Origin: Hofstenia miamia
Lineage: Eukaryota > Xenacoelomorpha > Acoela
Length of the DNA stretch: 64,000 bases
Reading direction: 5' to 3'
Assembly: GCA_004352715.1 (NCBI GenBank)
Contig: SCFE01000002.1
Coordinates: 1,318,530 to 1,382,529 of the forward strand
Shown here in pieces: positions 10,690 through 21,998 of the stretch. The translations under genes were made by a program, and so were the position numbers. The notes under the pieces were generated by a model. It saw nothing but the letters and a program-made list of their open reading frames with translations, was not told the origin of the DNA and ran no database searches. The stretch's first letter is position 1. Every line of letters begins with the position of its first letter.

Positions 10690-11259
10690 TAGAAATTAGA
10701 AATTATCTTTATTTCAGAATGAAACACATCAAACTGACTAAATTTACAAACTATAATATAATTCACTTCACTTGAAGAGGTATTTGCGGCATTTCACGGA
10801 CGTGATAGCTCTGGTGTTGTATTCCTTTCATGTCGGTGTTTTTGGTAAGGATTGGAGACTTGGGATTGGGAAGTAGATAATACAAATAGGAAGCGGAGAA
10901 AATTTCTAGATTGATGATTTCGTAACGTGTGAATATGGTAGACAGTGGAGGTTACAGCGAGAATGCTAGTATTTCTTGAAGAATCTGTTTGGAAAAATAA
11001 ACGTAAATCTCCTATCAATATCTCTTTCAGGGGCTGGTAAACGTTCCCGGAGACTTGTAGAGGCATAGTCACTTCTTCCAGGTACTAGATCTGATAGTAA
11101 ATGGTCCTCATAGTACATTCTCTTCAACAGCTTTTCATCTGACTTTCTCACAATTGTTTCGATAGATTCAAAGTTATCCGTATATCCCAGTAGCATTGCC
11201 TTCCTCTGTAGTTTGTCTATGAGTTGCTGTAATGACTTCCTGCATCCTCCCCATACTGA
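10690..11259 (-). mobile_element. LINE reverse transcriptase C-terminal fragment
   Basis: The minus frame from about 11250 to 10966 reads SVWGGCRKSLQ, IDKLQRKAMLLGY, RKSDEKLLKRMYYEDHLL, then LRERLPAPERDIDRRFTF. This is the order seen after the catalytic core of LINE reverse transcriptases (WGxxxxxxLxxIDKLQRKA ... RFxxSFxxR). It stops at an N (11260). An AATAAA-like CTGAAATAAAG lies at about 10708-10718 on the minus strand. Confidence 0.55.
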
Positions 11260-11260
11260 N

Positions 11261-11596
11261 ACTACATCGAATTGTGGAAACGGTGTTCCCCCTCCACTAT
11301 ATCACTGTCCAGAATTAATATAAAATTTTATTAGCCACGTTTAAATGCTTTTTAAAAGATTTCAATTTTTCAATGTTTTGCTTTCCATAGGTAGCGAATT
11401 CCATGTTCGAATGGCGACATTAATGAAAGATTTCTTTAAAACTTTTTTCTTATACTTAACACATATAAAAAGTTTTGATCTTGAATTCTGTTTATGCGCA
11501 ATTCCCGGGAATTTATAATGTTGATTTTGTAGACCAAGATTAATTTATACGATTTCCAAGTTTTTTCTTACTTTAAGTATATTTTTATTAATGGCA
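11261..11596 (-). mobile_element. LINE reverse transcriptase 3' end (copy 1)
   Basis: The minus frame reads KSFINVAIRTWNSLP, then LKSFKKHLNVANKILY and a stop. The WNSLP plus LxxFKxxL pattern is the usual C-terminal end of CR1/Jockey-type LINE polyproteins. Confidence 0.65.
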
Positions 11597-11831
11597 ATTT
11601 AGCTGATTTTGTAGTTTTCCTACATTGTAGATTTTGCATTATTTTGAACTGAAATTAATCGTACATGACACAATGGAAAAAAATAGAGAAACTCAGTATT
11701 CTCTATTTCTTCAGAAAAATTAGCATTAGCCATGCTTATTAACCTTAAACTGACTGGGCATTTTTGAAAATTTGTCATGAGTATAAAAAACTTTTTAAAC
11801 TCCGCAACCTCTGACTTTGCGAACAACACGA
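11261..11831. repeat. Direct duplication, copy 1 (between two single Ns)
   Basis: 11261-11596 is almost identical to 11886-12221 (one indel seen: ACTTTAAGT versus ACTTAAGT), and 11809-11831 matches 12222-12244. Copy 1 contains about 210 extra bases (11597-11808) that copy 2 lacks. It is bounded by single N characters at 11260 and 11832. Confidence 0.9.
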
Positions 11832-11885
11832 NTTGAAAATGCTGGTGGAGGAGATCCATCCCAGCCCCGGTGGAACGTGATCCCC

Positions 11886-12221
11886 TACTACATCGAATTG
11901 TGGAAACGGTGTTCCCCCTCCACTATATCACTGTCCAGAATTAATATAAAATTTTATTAGCCACGTTTAAATGCTTTTTAAAAGATTTCAATTTTTCAAT
12001 GTTTTGCTTTCCATAGGTAGCGAATTCCATGTTCGAATGGCGACATTAATGAAAGATTTCTTTAAAACTTTTTTCTTATACTTAACACATATAAAAAGTT
12101 TTGATCTTGAATTCTGTTTATGCGCAATTCCCGGGAATTTATAATGTTGATTTTGTAGACCAAGATTAATTTATACGATTTCCAAGTTTTTTCTTACTTA
12201 AGTATATTTTTATTAATGGCA
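11886..12221 (-). mobile_element. LINE reverse transcriptase 3' end (copy 2)
   Basis: Near-identical to 11261-11596, with the same WNSLP and FKKHL blocks on the minus strand. Confidence 0.65.
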
Positions 12222-12244
12222 ACCTCTGACTTTGCGAACAACAC

Positions 12245-12786
12245 GACTCAATGGGTTGAGAATGTCTTTGCACAGATCATGAAGCACTCAAAATTTTTTG
12301 TTGCATGCATAGCCTCAAAACTATGAATACATGAATATGGATTTAAATCTTTTCAGAAAATTCGAAATTTTCAAAGAACACTTGTTAATCTTTTGAACAA
12401 CTTCGGTCACAGCAATACGCTTTAATAGAAATTTTCAGCAATGCATTAAAGTATGTTACCCAATAGACCTGCCCACGCGTCACGATCTTCAAATTTGTTA
12501 TTAGGATTGGAGGAAATTCTTTTTAAATGTGGAAAAACGGTTTGTAATTTAAAATGCGCGATAAGCAGTTAAGGTTAATTAATCCTAAGCAGACGGGCGC
12601 CTAGCAAAAGCTCCAGCCGTATTTCCACATTTTGAAATAATTGTGTTCATGCTTATTAAGAAATCGTGAACCATGGACACATCAATTGGTAAGCGTGCTA
12701 TAACGCAATTCTAAAAACTGTCTGGTCCATTCCAACTAAAAGGTTTGTACCATCACCAGAGTCTGCACGGCAGGATAAGTTTAAAA
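12245..12786. other. Unassigned stretch
   Basis: Nothing recognised. Confidence 0.5.
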
Positions 12787-13041
12787 ATGAAAGGACTAAA
12801 AGTTATAATCTTAAATGTAAACGCATAACTAAAGAATAGATATTGACACAAATAATTAAATTCTTAAAAATGTATAAAACAGATATAATTTTATTTCAAG
12901 AAACCCAATTATCTAGATTCTCGCATAAGATTGAGCTGTTTTACCACACGAAAAAATTCAGGTTTTTCTGTACTGAGAAGTCGACAATTGGGAAGGATGG
13001 CGTTCTCTCAATTGCAACAAATGGAAACTTACATGTAGAAC
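12787..13041 (+). mobile_element. L1/Tx1-like LINE endonuclease, 5' half
   Basis: The plus strand reads MKGLKVIILNVNA, then after a frameshift LTQIIKFLKMYKTDIILFQETQLS, then GKDGVLSIATNGNLHVE. This matches the start of L1-type AP endonucleases (LNVNGL ... KxDIIxLQETHL ... GVxILI). The frame is cut at 13041 by the hAT element that follows and appears to resume in the same frame at 16384. Confidence 0.65.
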
Positions 13042-16000
13042 CAGTGGCGTGCCCAGGAATTTTTAGGAGGGGGCCAAAATCAAATTTTGCAATAATTAAT
13101 GGCTGTTAATATTTTATTTCTCCAGGAACGTGGCCAGCCGAAAATCAGTAGGAGGAGTATTGGTAAAATGTGGATAAGCTAAGTAGTAAACACACTATTT
13201 TTATACGAATGTATTCACTAAGCTTATTATTTGAAGATGACCTGGCCATGAGATTACATGCTTATTTATCCCCTAAAATCTCTCAGGAGTAAAGCTGTGC
13301 TGCTAGAGTCAGCAGTCCATATCATATCCAACGCCTAAACTGACAAATCATATTGGCGTCAATCTGCGTTATTTTGACGGTTATTGTACGAAAATTCTAT
13401 GTCCTTTATTCTACTGCTGCACATTGTGAGAGGCTATGGTCTGTTTCTGGCTTGCTTTTAAGTGCCTGAAATCCAGTATGTTTGTGACAATGCTTAGTTA
13501 TAAACTCTTTGTTGGATTTCATAAAAGTTTTATGTATTTTGTAGAATAATGCAATATTTAAATTTTTCACTAGTTCTTAAATGTTGTGCAGACCCTGCTT
13601 AGAGAAATATACTGGTTTACAGCCCTACTTAGGATACTTAATATGTCATATTATGATTGTTACACTGTGTAAAACACCATTTGTCTTTAGGTCACAAGTA
13701 TTATTTTCTGATTCATTATATTGCAAATGGATGAAAATGGGAATTATTTTTCTCTAAACATCGGATTTCTGTACAGCACATCGATATTATTGCTTGAAAT
13801 TAGTTTTTCAGCATGACTGCCGATTGAATAAAGTCGAATCAGTGTGCGCAAAAGACTCCCAATGTAATCCCTAATCATGCTTTCATCATATTGTCTTAGC
13901 AAAATCGACAGGGGCTGTCTATGAACAGGCATCAATCTGAAACATTGCAGGGAATTTCTAATGCGGCAAATAGTCCCAGAATGTATTGACAGTGCAAGCA
14001 TCTGAAAGCTAAAAATACTGAGAAAATCCAGAATGTCGCTTTCTCTATGAAGTAATTCTAACATCATCGGCTACTAAATCCCACTTATTTAATCTTTAGA
14101 TGAGTAGTTCTGCATTGGATTTTGTTAGAGCCATTTCTCCCATCAAGTCATTGAGGTAATCTTGGTTGGGGTAATAAGGTGTTCCTTCTGTATGCAATAG
14201 ATGTCGTTGGTGAGCACGTGGTGTACATTTATTCTCTTCTATTTCAGCTGAGCATGTCTCTTCATAACACGCCCCATGACAAACTTGAGTACAGTGAGGC
14301 TGAGGCCCAGATAGATCTGTCATATTTTGAGGAACTGGTGCTATATATTATGCAATGTCTGGATATTGAATCGGAGGTGCATTTTTCTTTTCCTGCGTTT
14401 TGTTAGAAGTAAGAGTCAGTCAAGTAACTAATAGGCTCACGCCAAATACGGGGAACAGCAAATTTCATTTTTCTCTTCTCCCCTCGAAATCAACCTTCAA
14501 GAGTACGGCAAGTGTTTATAGACAGCATGAGGTGCCTATGTCTTACCTTTATCACCGATAAGGATTCCAAAGTATGCCAAGTAAGCTTCTTTTACACAGG
14601 CACTCGTTTCCAGGTAATGTTTCTTGATCGATTTGTGAAAAAATTTCCCACATACATAACAGAATGCATCTGCTGGATATTTACAACATCGAGCAGCCAT
14701 TCTCTGTTTATGAAGCTAAAACACAACAACACTTATATATACTGAACTGAGTAAACAGATTTAATGTAGATTCAAACAAGTTATAGAATTAGCACTATAT
14801 TCAGCAAATCAACACTAGCTCATATTTAATTATAGTAAAGTTCTAAATAAAATGAGTTTGTTCTAAAATTTGTACTATGGTAATCAATTTAAAATAGCTA
14901 CACCTATTTCAAAGTATGAAGGCCTTTTATGCACCTTGTTCAGGCATGGTCAGATCCTTAGTATGCGAAAATGTACATGTAAATGTAGGTTATTCAGAAA
15001 AACGACGTCGAGAGAATAAACCTGAAACTTAGAATGCCTTATAATACTTTTTGTGATACTGTGCAAACAAGAAATAAGAAAAGGTCAATTAAAACCCAAA
15101 TTCTAAGAAATATTTTTTGTTCCATTGTATTGTAAGCGTAATTTCTGCCTAGCTTAACAAATTAAGCCACAAACTGCTTAAACTCACAAAGCATTTTGTG
15201 CACATTTTCAAACAATTTTCTCCGAGCCTCTTAGGAAACGTGTGAATTCTGAATTTGGCCGCATCTATGAGTAAGTGTGCTTCTCTGTTAAATTGAAAAT
15301 TTGTGACAAAAATAATTTACTATTTTATAATAAAAAATTCTGACACTTAATGTTCAGATAATAATGTGCGGTACAATGATCATGAAAAAACAACTGCAAA
15401 TATTTTATTTTCTGTAGGTAGAGCGCCCAAGTTTCATTCAGATGCGCTGTAAGCAAAGTGATGCGAATTTATGGGCACGGAAATGATGACAATTTAAATG
15501 CGTAGTTGTTAGCTATCCTTTTTAGGTAGTGGATTTTATTAAGGACCATCACATATTGTAAAAAACTTTTGGATTAATTAGGATTAGATATTCTTTTATA
15601 GCACTTCACAAACATTTTTTCGTGTAATTTATGTTTCAGCAAAAGTTTGCAAATTGCCATAGACCGACGTCAATGACATTAGATCTTAAAAATATCGGGG
15701 ATGCTAGATGTTTAAGTACATGAACATATTGACTTTTTTCAATTCAAAATACGATTTTTGCAAGGATTTTCAAATTATTCCCACATCTAGTGCTCAGATA
15801 ATAAATCATTCTGAACTACATTGCTTCCTCCAAATAGACAAATTAAGTTTCGTTTAGGCGTGCTTGAGCAAGGTCAGATTTCTTAGCGCCGATTCTTTAT
15901 CCCGACGGATTTTAGATCTATTTATATTTAGTGGATTATATGTGTCTAATTTTTATAGAAACCATAAAAAATTAGGGTTCAATCAATTTTGCTTTAATTT

Positions 16001-16375
16001 CCCTAGTCAATCAATAAAAAATATTGCAAAATGATAAACACATATGTAGTTTCTTTAGCAAAAATAATATTTGCAAGCACAAAATATCTTAATGGGTTTT
16101 GTTAATGTTTCATAAGCAAATTAGTCTAAGCTAAAAGTATTTAGTGTACTTTAGCTAAAACTTGAAGTCAATGTATATTAAATTAATGTCAATTTTATAG
16201 AGCTAAACTCACAACAATAACGTCAATTTAGACAGAATTTAGCCTACAATACAGTTTAATATTTACAAATGATTTATTCATTGTACATTTAATTTAAATC
16301 TACAGTTCTTTGAATAAATGACTTCTCTGTTGTGTCAATTGAATGGGGCCATGACACCCTTTGGGCACGCACCTG
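13042..16375. mobile_element. hAT DNA transposon inserted in a LINE
   Basis: The left end starts CAGTGGCGTGCCCA (13042) and the right end, reversed, starts CAGGTGCGTGCCCA (16375), agreeing at 12 of 14 bases. The flanking octamers are TGTAGAAC (13034-13041) and TTTAGAAC (16376-16383), a 7-of-8 match, as expected for the 8-bp hAT target duplication. The insertion splits a LINE endonuclease frame. The only coding remnant inside is the minus-strand frame at 13744-14757; I see no dimerisation domain, so the element looks non-autonomous now. Confidence 0.7.
13744..14757 (-). pseudogene. Decayed transposon-encoded protein inside the hAT element
   Basis: Minus-strand frames joined across several stops read AFCYVCGKF, then KEAYLAYFG, then FAVPRIWREP, and further on LNDLMGEMALTKSNAELLISRLK (14190-14096). 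I recognise this order from a zinc-finger-bearing protein common in invertebrate repeats (CxxCG ... AYxxYFG ... PFAVPMVWREP ... DLNLxKxxAELLGSRLK). Its later part, normally several hundred residues, is not recognisable; 14067-13744 is open but unassigned. Whether this protein is the transposase of the host hAT or a passenger cannot be told here. Confidence 0.5.
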
Positions 16376-16550
16376 TTTAGAACTAATGCAAAAGTAGTCA
16401 ACTGGCAAATCTATATTAGTAAATAGAAATCTTTTAGTAATAAACTAATATTTCGGTAAAGAAGAATATAAAGCTACCATAAATTTAATATGTAAGCAAT
16501 TAGAAAACATTAAGCCATATGCTGGTGACTCAAATAGTATTTCTAGCTGA
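16376..16550 (+). mobile_element. L1/Tx1-like LINE endonuclease, continuation after hAT insertion
   Basis: In the frame left at 13041 the sequence continues with STGKSILVNRNLLVIN, then YFGKEEYKATINLICKQLE and a degraded AGDSNS. This parallels the GRxIxV ... LVNVYxPN ... GGDFN run of L1 endonucleases. Two in-frame stops show decay. Beyond 16550 no LINE motif is recognised. Confidence 0.5.
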
Positions 16551-16979
16551 CAATATATAACTCTAGCAAATTAATCAAACGCCGTGTGAAACGCAGCTAT
16601 ATAGTTTAGTTGTTCAAAACAATAAATTTGACCTTGAGAACACAAAAACAGACATTTGGATAAAGTCCAATGAAATTAAAATAGCTTGTCAAATACTAGA
16701 AATCCCTAGTATTACTGACATCCTCAAAGAAATCGGGAATCTGTAGCCTAATAGAAAGCTTACTATTGGAAAATTTCCAATTAAAAGGAATTCTCTAAAA
16801 TTTCCTATTTTAATAATCTGCCAATATACAGCATGTAGAACAACCGCATTATTAGGAATAAATAATAAAAAGAAATTAGAGATTGTAACATAAAATTTGC
16901 AATAGGTCGTGGTCAGATCAACTATTCCGCATGTATGATTGACTTAACTAACAACAATTTCAGCAATTTTTAAAATATT

Positions 16980-16980
16980 T

Positions 16981-17045
<65 letters not shown>
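16980..17045. repeat. (TA)n microsatellite
   Basis: About 65 bases of alternating TA with two interruptions (TACA, TGTA). Confidence 0.95.
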
Positions 17046-17048
<3 letters not shown>

Positions 17049-17149
17049 TAGGATTATACATATGGACAACTCTGTACACAGGGCAAGATGAGATATAGCT
17101 AGATGCTAGATCTAAATGTCACTTGTTTGTGATCTTATATATGGTCTGC

Positions 17150-17260
17150 TCTTGCAGACCAGTGTCAACTGCAATATGTGAGAGGCTATTCAGTCAGGAA
17201 CTTAAGCTCCTAGGGGAGTTTGTCCCCCTAAGCCCTTTGTTTATGGTTCTGTTTTAGCAA
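17150..17260 (+). mobile_element. Possible hAT dimerisation-domain scrap
   Basis: The plus frame reads RPVSTAICERLFSQ, resembling the hAT C-terminal consensus PVSxAxxERxFS. Nothing else of the element is recognised, so this may be chance. Confidence 0.35.
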
Positions 17261-18806
17261 ATATACTTTAAGATGATTAATTGATCGGTGTACAAATGAT
17301 AAGATCAACCATGGCAAAACCAATTAAAAATTGTTGAGACTTAAATACATATTATGCACATAAAAAACAAAAAATTTCATTTATTTTGTAAATGCATTAA
17401 TCTGATCTTATTATGTGTTTATTATTCATTCTTTAAAATGAAGTGATTCATGAAAATTCGCTAATTTGGTGTTGGAAGAGTTGATCAATTTGCGCCCCAA
17501 CATGTAGCCAGTGAACAATAAATGATTGCTGTGGAACTTCATTCATTGCGATTTTAAAACTGCATTAAGTTGAAGACGTTCCTGACCTAGATAGACCTAG
17601 GCAATGCATACACAATTCACTTAAATAATTTGTAAAAGTTTCCTATATGGGTGCAAACCCCAACTAAAAATTCGAAGATCCTCCACTGAATGTAAAGAAT
17701 TCCTATATTTAACCGGACTTGCCTTGTGTATTGAGCACTAATATAATTTCAGGCGTTGAAATTCATTTAAAAAATCAAACCAAATTGAGTGGGACCCATA
17801 TACATATAGTTTATGAGCAATGTGTTAAAAAATTTTTAATTTTAAAATTTTATATTGGCATCATATGCTCTTCCAAAGCTATTAATGGTTTGTAATTTCA
17901 GTGTATAGATTATATAATAAGTTTCTAATATAACCGAAACATTGAAGATATTTTTTGGCAAGGATAATGAAATGAGTGAAAAATGAACAGAATTGGCATA
18001 AAATTAAATGTGTAGGGCCTAAAGTTTCGTCACCCTGGCCGGATTTGAGACTCCGTTTTTGTTAACTAGCATGTACATAAGAAGTAACAAGGTAAACGGC
18101 TTATCTTTAAGAGCCCATGTGTTAAAATTTTAGCACTACAGCACTGTCCAGGCCAATCAAAGAATTTGCATTGTTAGGCCAGAAACAAACGGTAGGAACA
18201 ATTTCTTATTTTGCGAGGGGGGGAAACTAAGCTTGAACGAATGCTTTGCGATTATTCCATTTTTATAGGGATGTTTCATTAAAATTATACTTTTGCATTG
18301 CAATCCTATTTTCAATTTGAATCTATCAGCTGCCGTAGTTTAATTAAACACCTGAGCATATGGATCATATGAACGTATGTGGATCATTCCATGTAATTTT
18401 TTTGTTTATTGGATATGGATCTGAAAATATTGAATTCAGGGCAATTCTACCAGGGAGGGCACTGATGAGTCAAGAATAACAAAAAAGCGAATTTAATGCA
18501 GAAAGACAAAGCTATAAAATTTATCACTTCTTTTGGAAACTATTAGCGATCACCTTTAAGTGTTTAAACAAGGTTTGAAACATTTTATTATAATATTTTC
18601 TTCCTGAGCCTCTCAATGCGTTTCTATACGCTTAAATTGAGATATTTATATTTGTACAGATAGTTTTTACTTAGAAACTTTTTTGCGAAATTGTAGTAAC
18701 GGCCAAGTTGCTAAATAGAAATATAATGTAGAAAAATATATGTCACTAATAATCATGAATCAACATTGATATTTAACAACTGTTATATATGTTTCAGAAA
18801 ATAGTG
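17261..18806. other. Unassigned AT-rich stretch
   Basis: No feature supported. Confidence 0.5.
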
Positions 18807-18812
18807 TTTATT
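18807..18812 (-). other. AATAAA hexamer overlapping the stop codon
   Basis: On the minus strand AATAAA contains the TAA stop of the gene at 18808-19311. If used for polyadenylation, the 3' untranslated region would be only about 15-30 bases. A second hexamer lies about 220 bases downstream, near 18585-18590. Confidence 0.5.
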
Positions 18813-19311
18813 CCTTCATCACTAACGGATGAGAATATTGCATTAGGTAGGGATGCATGACGTAGAAAGGATCAACCATCAGAGGACGCATTGGGTGATC
18901 CTCGTTGGAATTTCTGAGCAGAGGTTCGTTTTCAGAAGTCGAAAGAAATTCAGTAACATAACGGGAATTCTTAAGCACACCATAGTTGAAAAATATTACC
19001 ACACCTGTTAGAATGATGAGCGATATTGGAACAATAAGCAACAAAAATACAGCTAATAGGACATCGGAGCTCTTATCGACATGTGGTTCACATTTGAGAT
19101 TGCCAAATGTTTTTAGGGAACAATTTAATGATTCGAACTCGCAGCAGTGTTTAAACAATGATTGCGAACATGCTATTGCATCAAGGACATCAGTTGAACA
19201 GATTTTTATAAAGTCTTCCATGTTGTCTTCCCTCTCACAGCATATTGTCAACGAGTCGTCTAAGTACATCATCATAGCAAATATTAGGATTTTCATAGAC
19301 ATGTGTGCCAT
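18808..19311 (-). CDS. Small type I membrane protein with paired cysteines and dileucine sorting motif
   Basis: A 167-residue single-exon frame with an ATG at 19311 and an in-frame stop two codons upstream. Residues 1 to about 18 form a hydrophobic signal peptide. The ectodomain (about 19-80) has eight Cys, including two CC pairs (24-25 and 56-57), plus Cys 38, 48, 64 and 74. One transmembrane segment spans about 83-109. The cytoplasmic tail contains ENEPLL (127-132), a textbook [D/E]xxxL[L/I] signal for AP-complex sorting to endosomes or lysosomes, and ends in a Met/Pro/Tyr-rich stretch. The layout recalls Shisa- or VOPP-like adaptors, but I see no PPxY motif and do not assign a family. Odd point: the stop codon lies inside an AATAAA hexamer (18812-18807). 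Function unknown. Confidence 0.72.
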   Translation of the reverse strand: MAHMSMKILIFAMMMYLDDSLTICCEREDNMEDFIKICSTDVLDAIACSQSLFKHCCEFESLNCSLKTFGNLKCEPHVDKSSDVLLAVFLLLIVPISLIILTGVVIFFNYGVLKNSRYVTEFLSTSENEPLLRNSNEDHPMRPLMVDPFYVMHPYLMQYSHPLVMKE

Positions 19312-20380
19312 TAATCATTGAGCTTAAAAGAAACTGCATTGAAGCAACTTGTAGCTGTTTACTCATGTTGTTTTACTTTTAAGTTGTTTATCGAAATTTG
19401 ATTTGAAGTTTTATCATTAGATTAGGCGCACACATCATTGACGAAATAAATATATTGATTCATGTAGGTTCAATTTCTTCCAAATCTCCAGGTGAATAGG
19501 GCTACATCTTTTTGATCTGTTTTGGGGCCTGATGTGCAATATGAATCTTAAATTCATACAATAGAATTCATTTTTCAAGGAACTATAGTCAATAAAATTC
19601 CTTGAAATTCTTAAGTGAATATAACCAAGAGATGAGCTTGTGCAGTTAAGCATGTATCCCCACACCATCCGGTCCTACAAGTTTAAATATACACAAATAG
19701 CTGTTCACAGGAAAAATTATAAAAATTCCTGTTATATAAGTGTCATTTAGATATACAAAAATTATGCACAAGAATTTAATTGTTTTTTTTCTTAGTCAAC
19801 CAATATAATTATACTTCATGATTAAGAAATAAATTATTGCTTTTTATTATTACTCATTTAGGTACAAGAAATTACTTTTTAGAATGTCCCATCATGAAAA
19901 ATTCCGTTAAAGTACTCAATTGATGTTAAGAAAAGTAAAATATTTACGGCAAAGTTAATGCTGACAATTGTTGTTGTTTATGCAGTGCAATAGGTATATG
20001 TGGCATATTTTTCGAAGTTGCCTGTTACAATACCTCAAACTGTTTTAAAAAGGTGAAAAATTTCACATCTAATTTGCTATTGAAGGAATAGGCAAATATT
20101 GACATAACGTTTCATTTTAGCCAACCTAGAACCATAGCTTGCACTTGATTTGCTAAGTTTTATTATAGATAGGGGATTGATAAAATCTTTTTACATAAGT
20201 ATTCAGTAATTATTGCTTTACATATACATACCCATTCTTCTTGGACATTTTCATGGTAAAATGCATTCATTAACAAAAACTCAGGAAATAGATGCATATT
20301 TATAATGTACAGTTTATTTCTATGCCACTTAGCCTAACCCTAACTTTTGAAAAATATTGTTAGAAATTGAAGGGTTTCCG
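19312..20380. other. Unassigned stretch
   Basis: Nothing recognised beyond chance frames. Confidence 0.5.
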
Positions 20381-20382
20381 AN

Positions 20383-20422
<40 letters not shown>
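20381..20422. repeat. (AT)n microsatellite with a single N
   Basis: About 40 bases of AT. The N at 20382 marks an assembly uncertainty in the tract. Confidence 0.95.
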
Positions 20423-20424
<2 letters not shown>

Positions 20425-20998
20425 TAGCAAGAGAATTTCAATCTTCATTCTGAAGAAATAACAAATAATTAGTATGACATGTCTCTGAATTTCTAGACAA
20501 GAAGTCGTTTGATTTAGTGATGGCTTTCTTTGACTTGTAGGTCCTATATTGAGAATACTTGACAAAAATTACAGTATTACATACATACTACTTATGAGAA
20601 ATTTTGAAAGGAAAAAAATGCAGTGTCTTACATGGAATTTTGGTAATTAAATTTCATCCATATAAAAAATATCTTTAAAATTGTAAATTTTGAAAAGTCG
20701 CCATAATGTATCATATATTTTATGAGCATAAATGAGGTTTTCGTTTATCTCATTGATTGTCATCATTTCTCTTGTAGATAAAGATATAGATGGTAGTGTG
20801 GGCAGAGGAAAACCGCGGGAGCCACAGATTTCCCATTTAGTAATGTTTATCTTGATATATGAAACAGATGCCATGCCTATGCACTGATGACAGTAGGCAA
20901 AAAATGAATTTGCGGTGTTCAAATGGGCTTTCCACCACAAACGAAAATAAGAAACAACTCAGATTACTACGGGTATAAGAATCCTGTGGACACCTCAT
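20423..20998. other. Unassigned stretch with one open minus frame
   Basis: The minus frame 20940-20647 (97 codons, TTG at its start, FRLWWKAHLN upstream) is open but shows no motif and no clear splice sites. It could be an exon; I cannot support it. Confidence 0.4.
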
Positions 20999-21333
20999 AG
21001 ATGGAATTGGAACAGATCTCGGGTCAGGTCGGTTCAGATCAGAGCGGATTTCAGTTTTGTGAAAATCCAGATGTGCTATTGATCCAAAAATGCATGTATT
21101 ATATACATTTTAGATATTTAATATCATAATAATCTCAATCTGAGCACTTGTATTCGTCATCTGAAAAATATAAATTCACAATTATTAATTTTAAATCGGC
21201 ATCATTTTCGGATCCAAAAAAATGATTAATTCTTAAAAATCAGGATAGGATTGGATCTGGATTTTGAATTCTCGGTTCCTGATCGGATTGGATCTTGAAA
21301 TTTTCTATCTGATTCCATTTCTGTTACGCCTAT
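20999..21333. repeat. Possible MITE with GGATC-rich inverted ends
   Basis: The left part carries ATGGAATTGGAACAGATC. The right part, reversed, carries ATGGAATCAGATAG and AAGATCCAATCCGATC. A related block occurs at 45470-45560. The pattern suggests a hAT-like MITE family; ends are imprecise. Confidence 0.35.
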
Positions 21334-21998
21334 GGATTATGACAGTGCAAGCACGGATAGTACCCTCGGTAAACATTTCACGGATATGGGCAATTCCTTC
21401 TCCTATTTTTGTAAATTTTGTTTTCATTATAACTTTAAAATATTCTTTTTTCTTTTGATGTTGATGGTAGAATAATTCTGATCTTAGGTGGCCTCTTATA
21501 TATTCTTTGGTTCTTACTTCCATGTATTTTTTGGCCTCACCGATGGATAAGTCATCGCACTAATGACAATGATATCTGCATATGACTGATGATTCCAAAG
21601 ACAATGGAAGTTATTGCTTATTTCTTAAAATGTTTGATGTTTTAAAAGACTTTAGCCTTGTAAAATTCAATTCAATTAATTTCGCGTTTAGATGTATAAT
21701 TTCATCTTGATGTACATATAATTAGTTTCGAAGTATGACAACTCCTAATAGATGTTTTTTGTAACGTTTTTCACGTTCTTTTCTTGATTAAATATTGTAT
21801 CGACTTTTTCCTTAAGAGCTTATGTGGATATCCATTTTTTGTAAAAATGGTAACTATTCAATAAATCAATTTTATCTATGGTCAATTCTATTGGTAATTA
21901 CTATACATTCAACACCAAGTTACATCACTGAAGAATAAATTAAAAGCAATGGTGATGTTTCAAAGAAATCTATTAATATATATATATATATATATATA
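21334..21998. other. Unassigned stretch ending in (TA)n
   Basis: No gene seen. 21976-21998 is a (TA)n tract leading into a gap. Confidence 0.5.
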
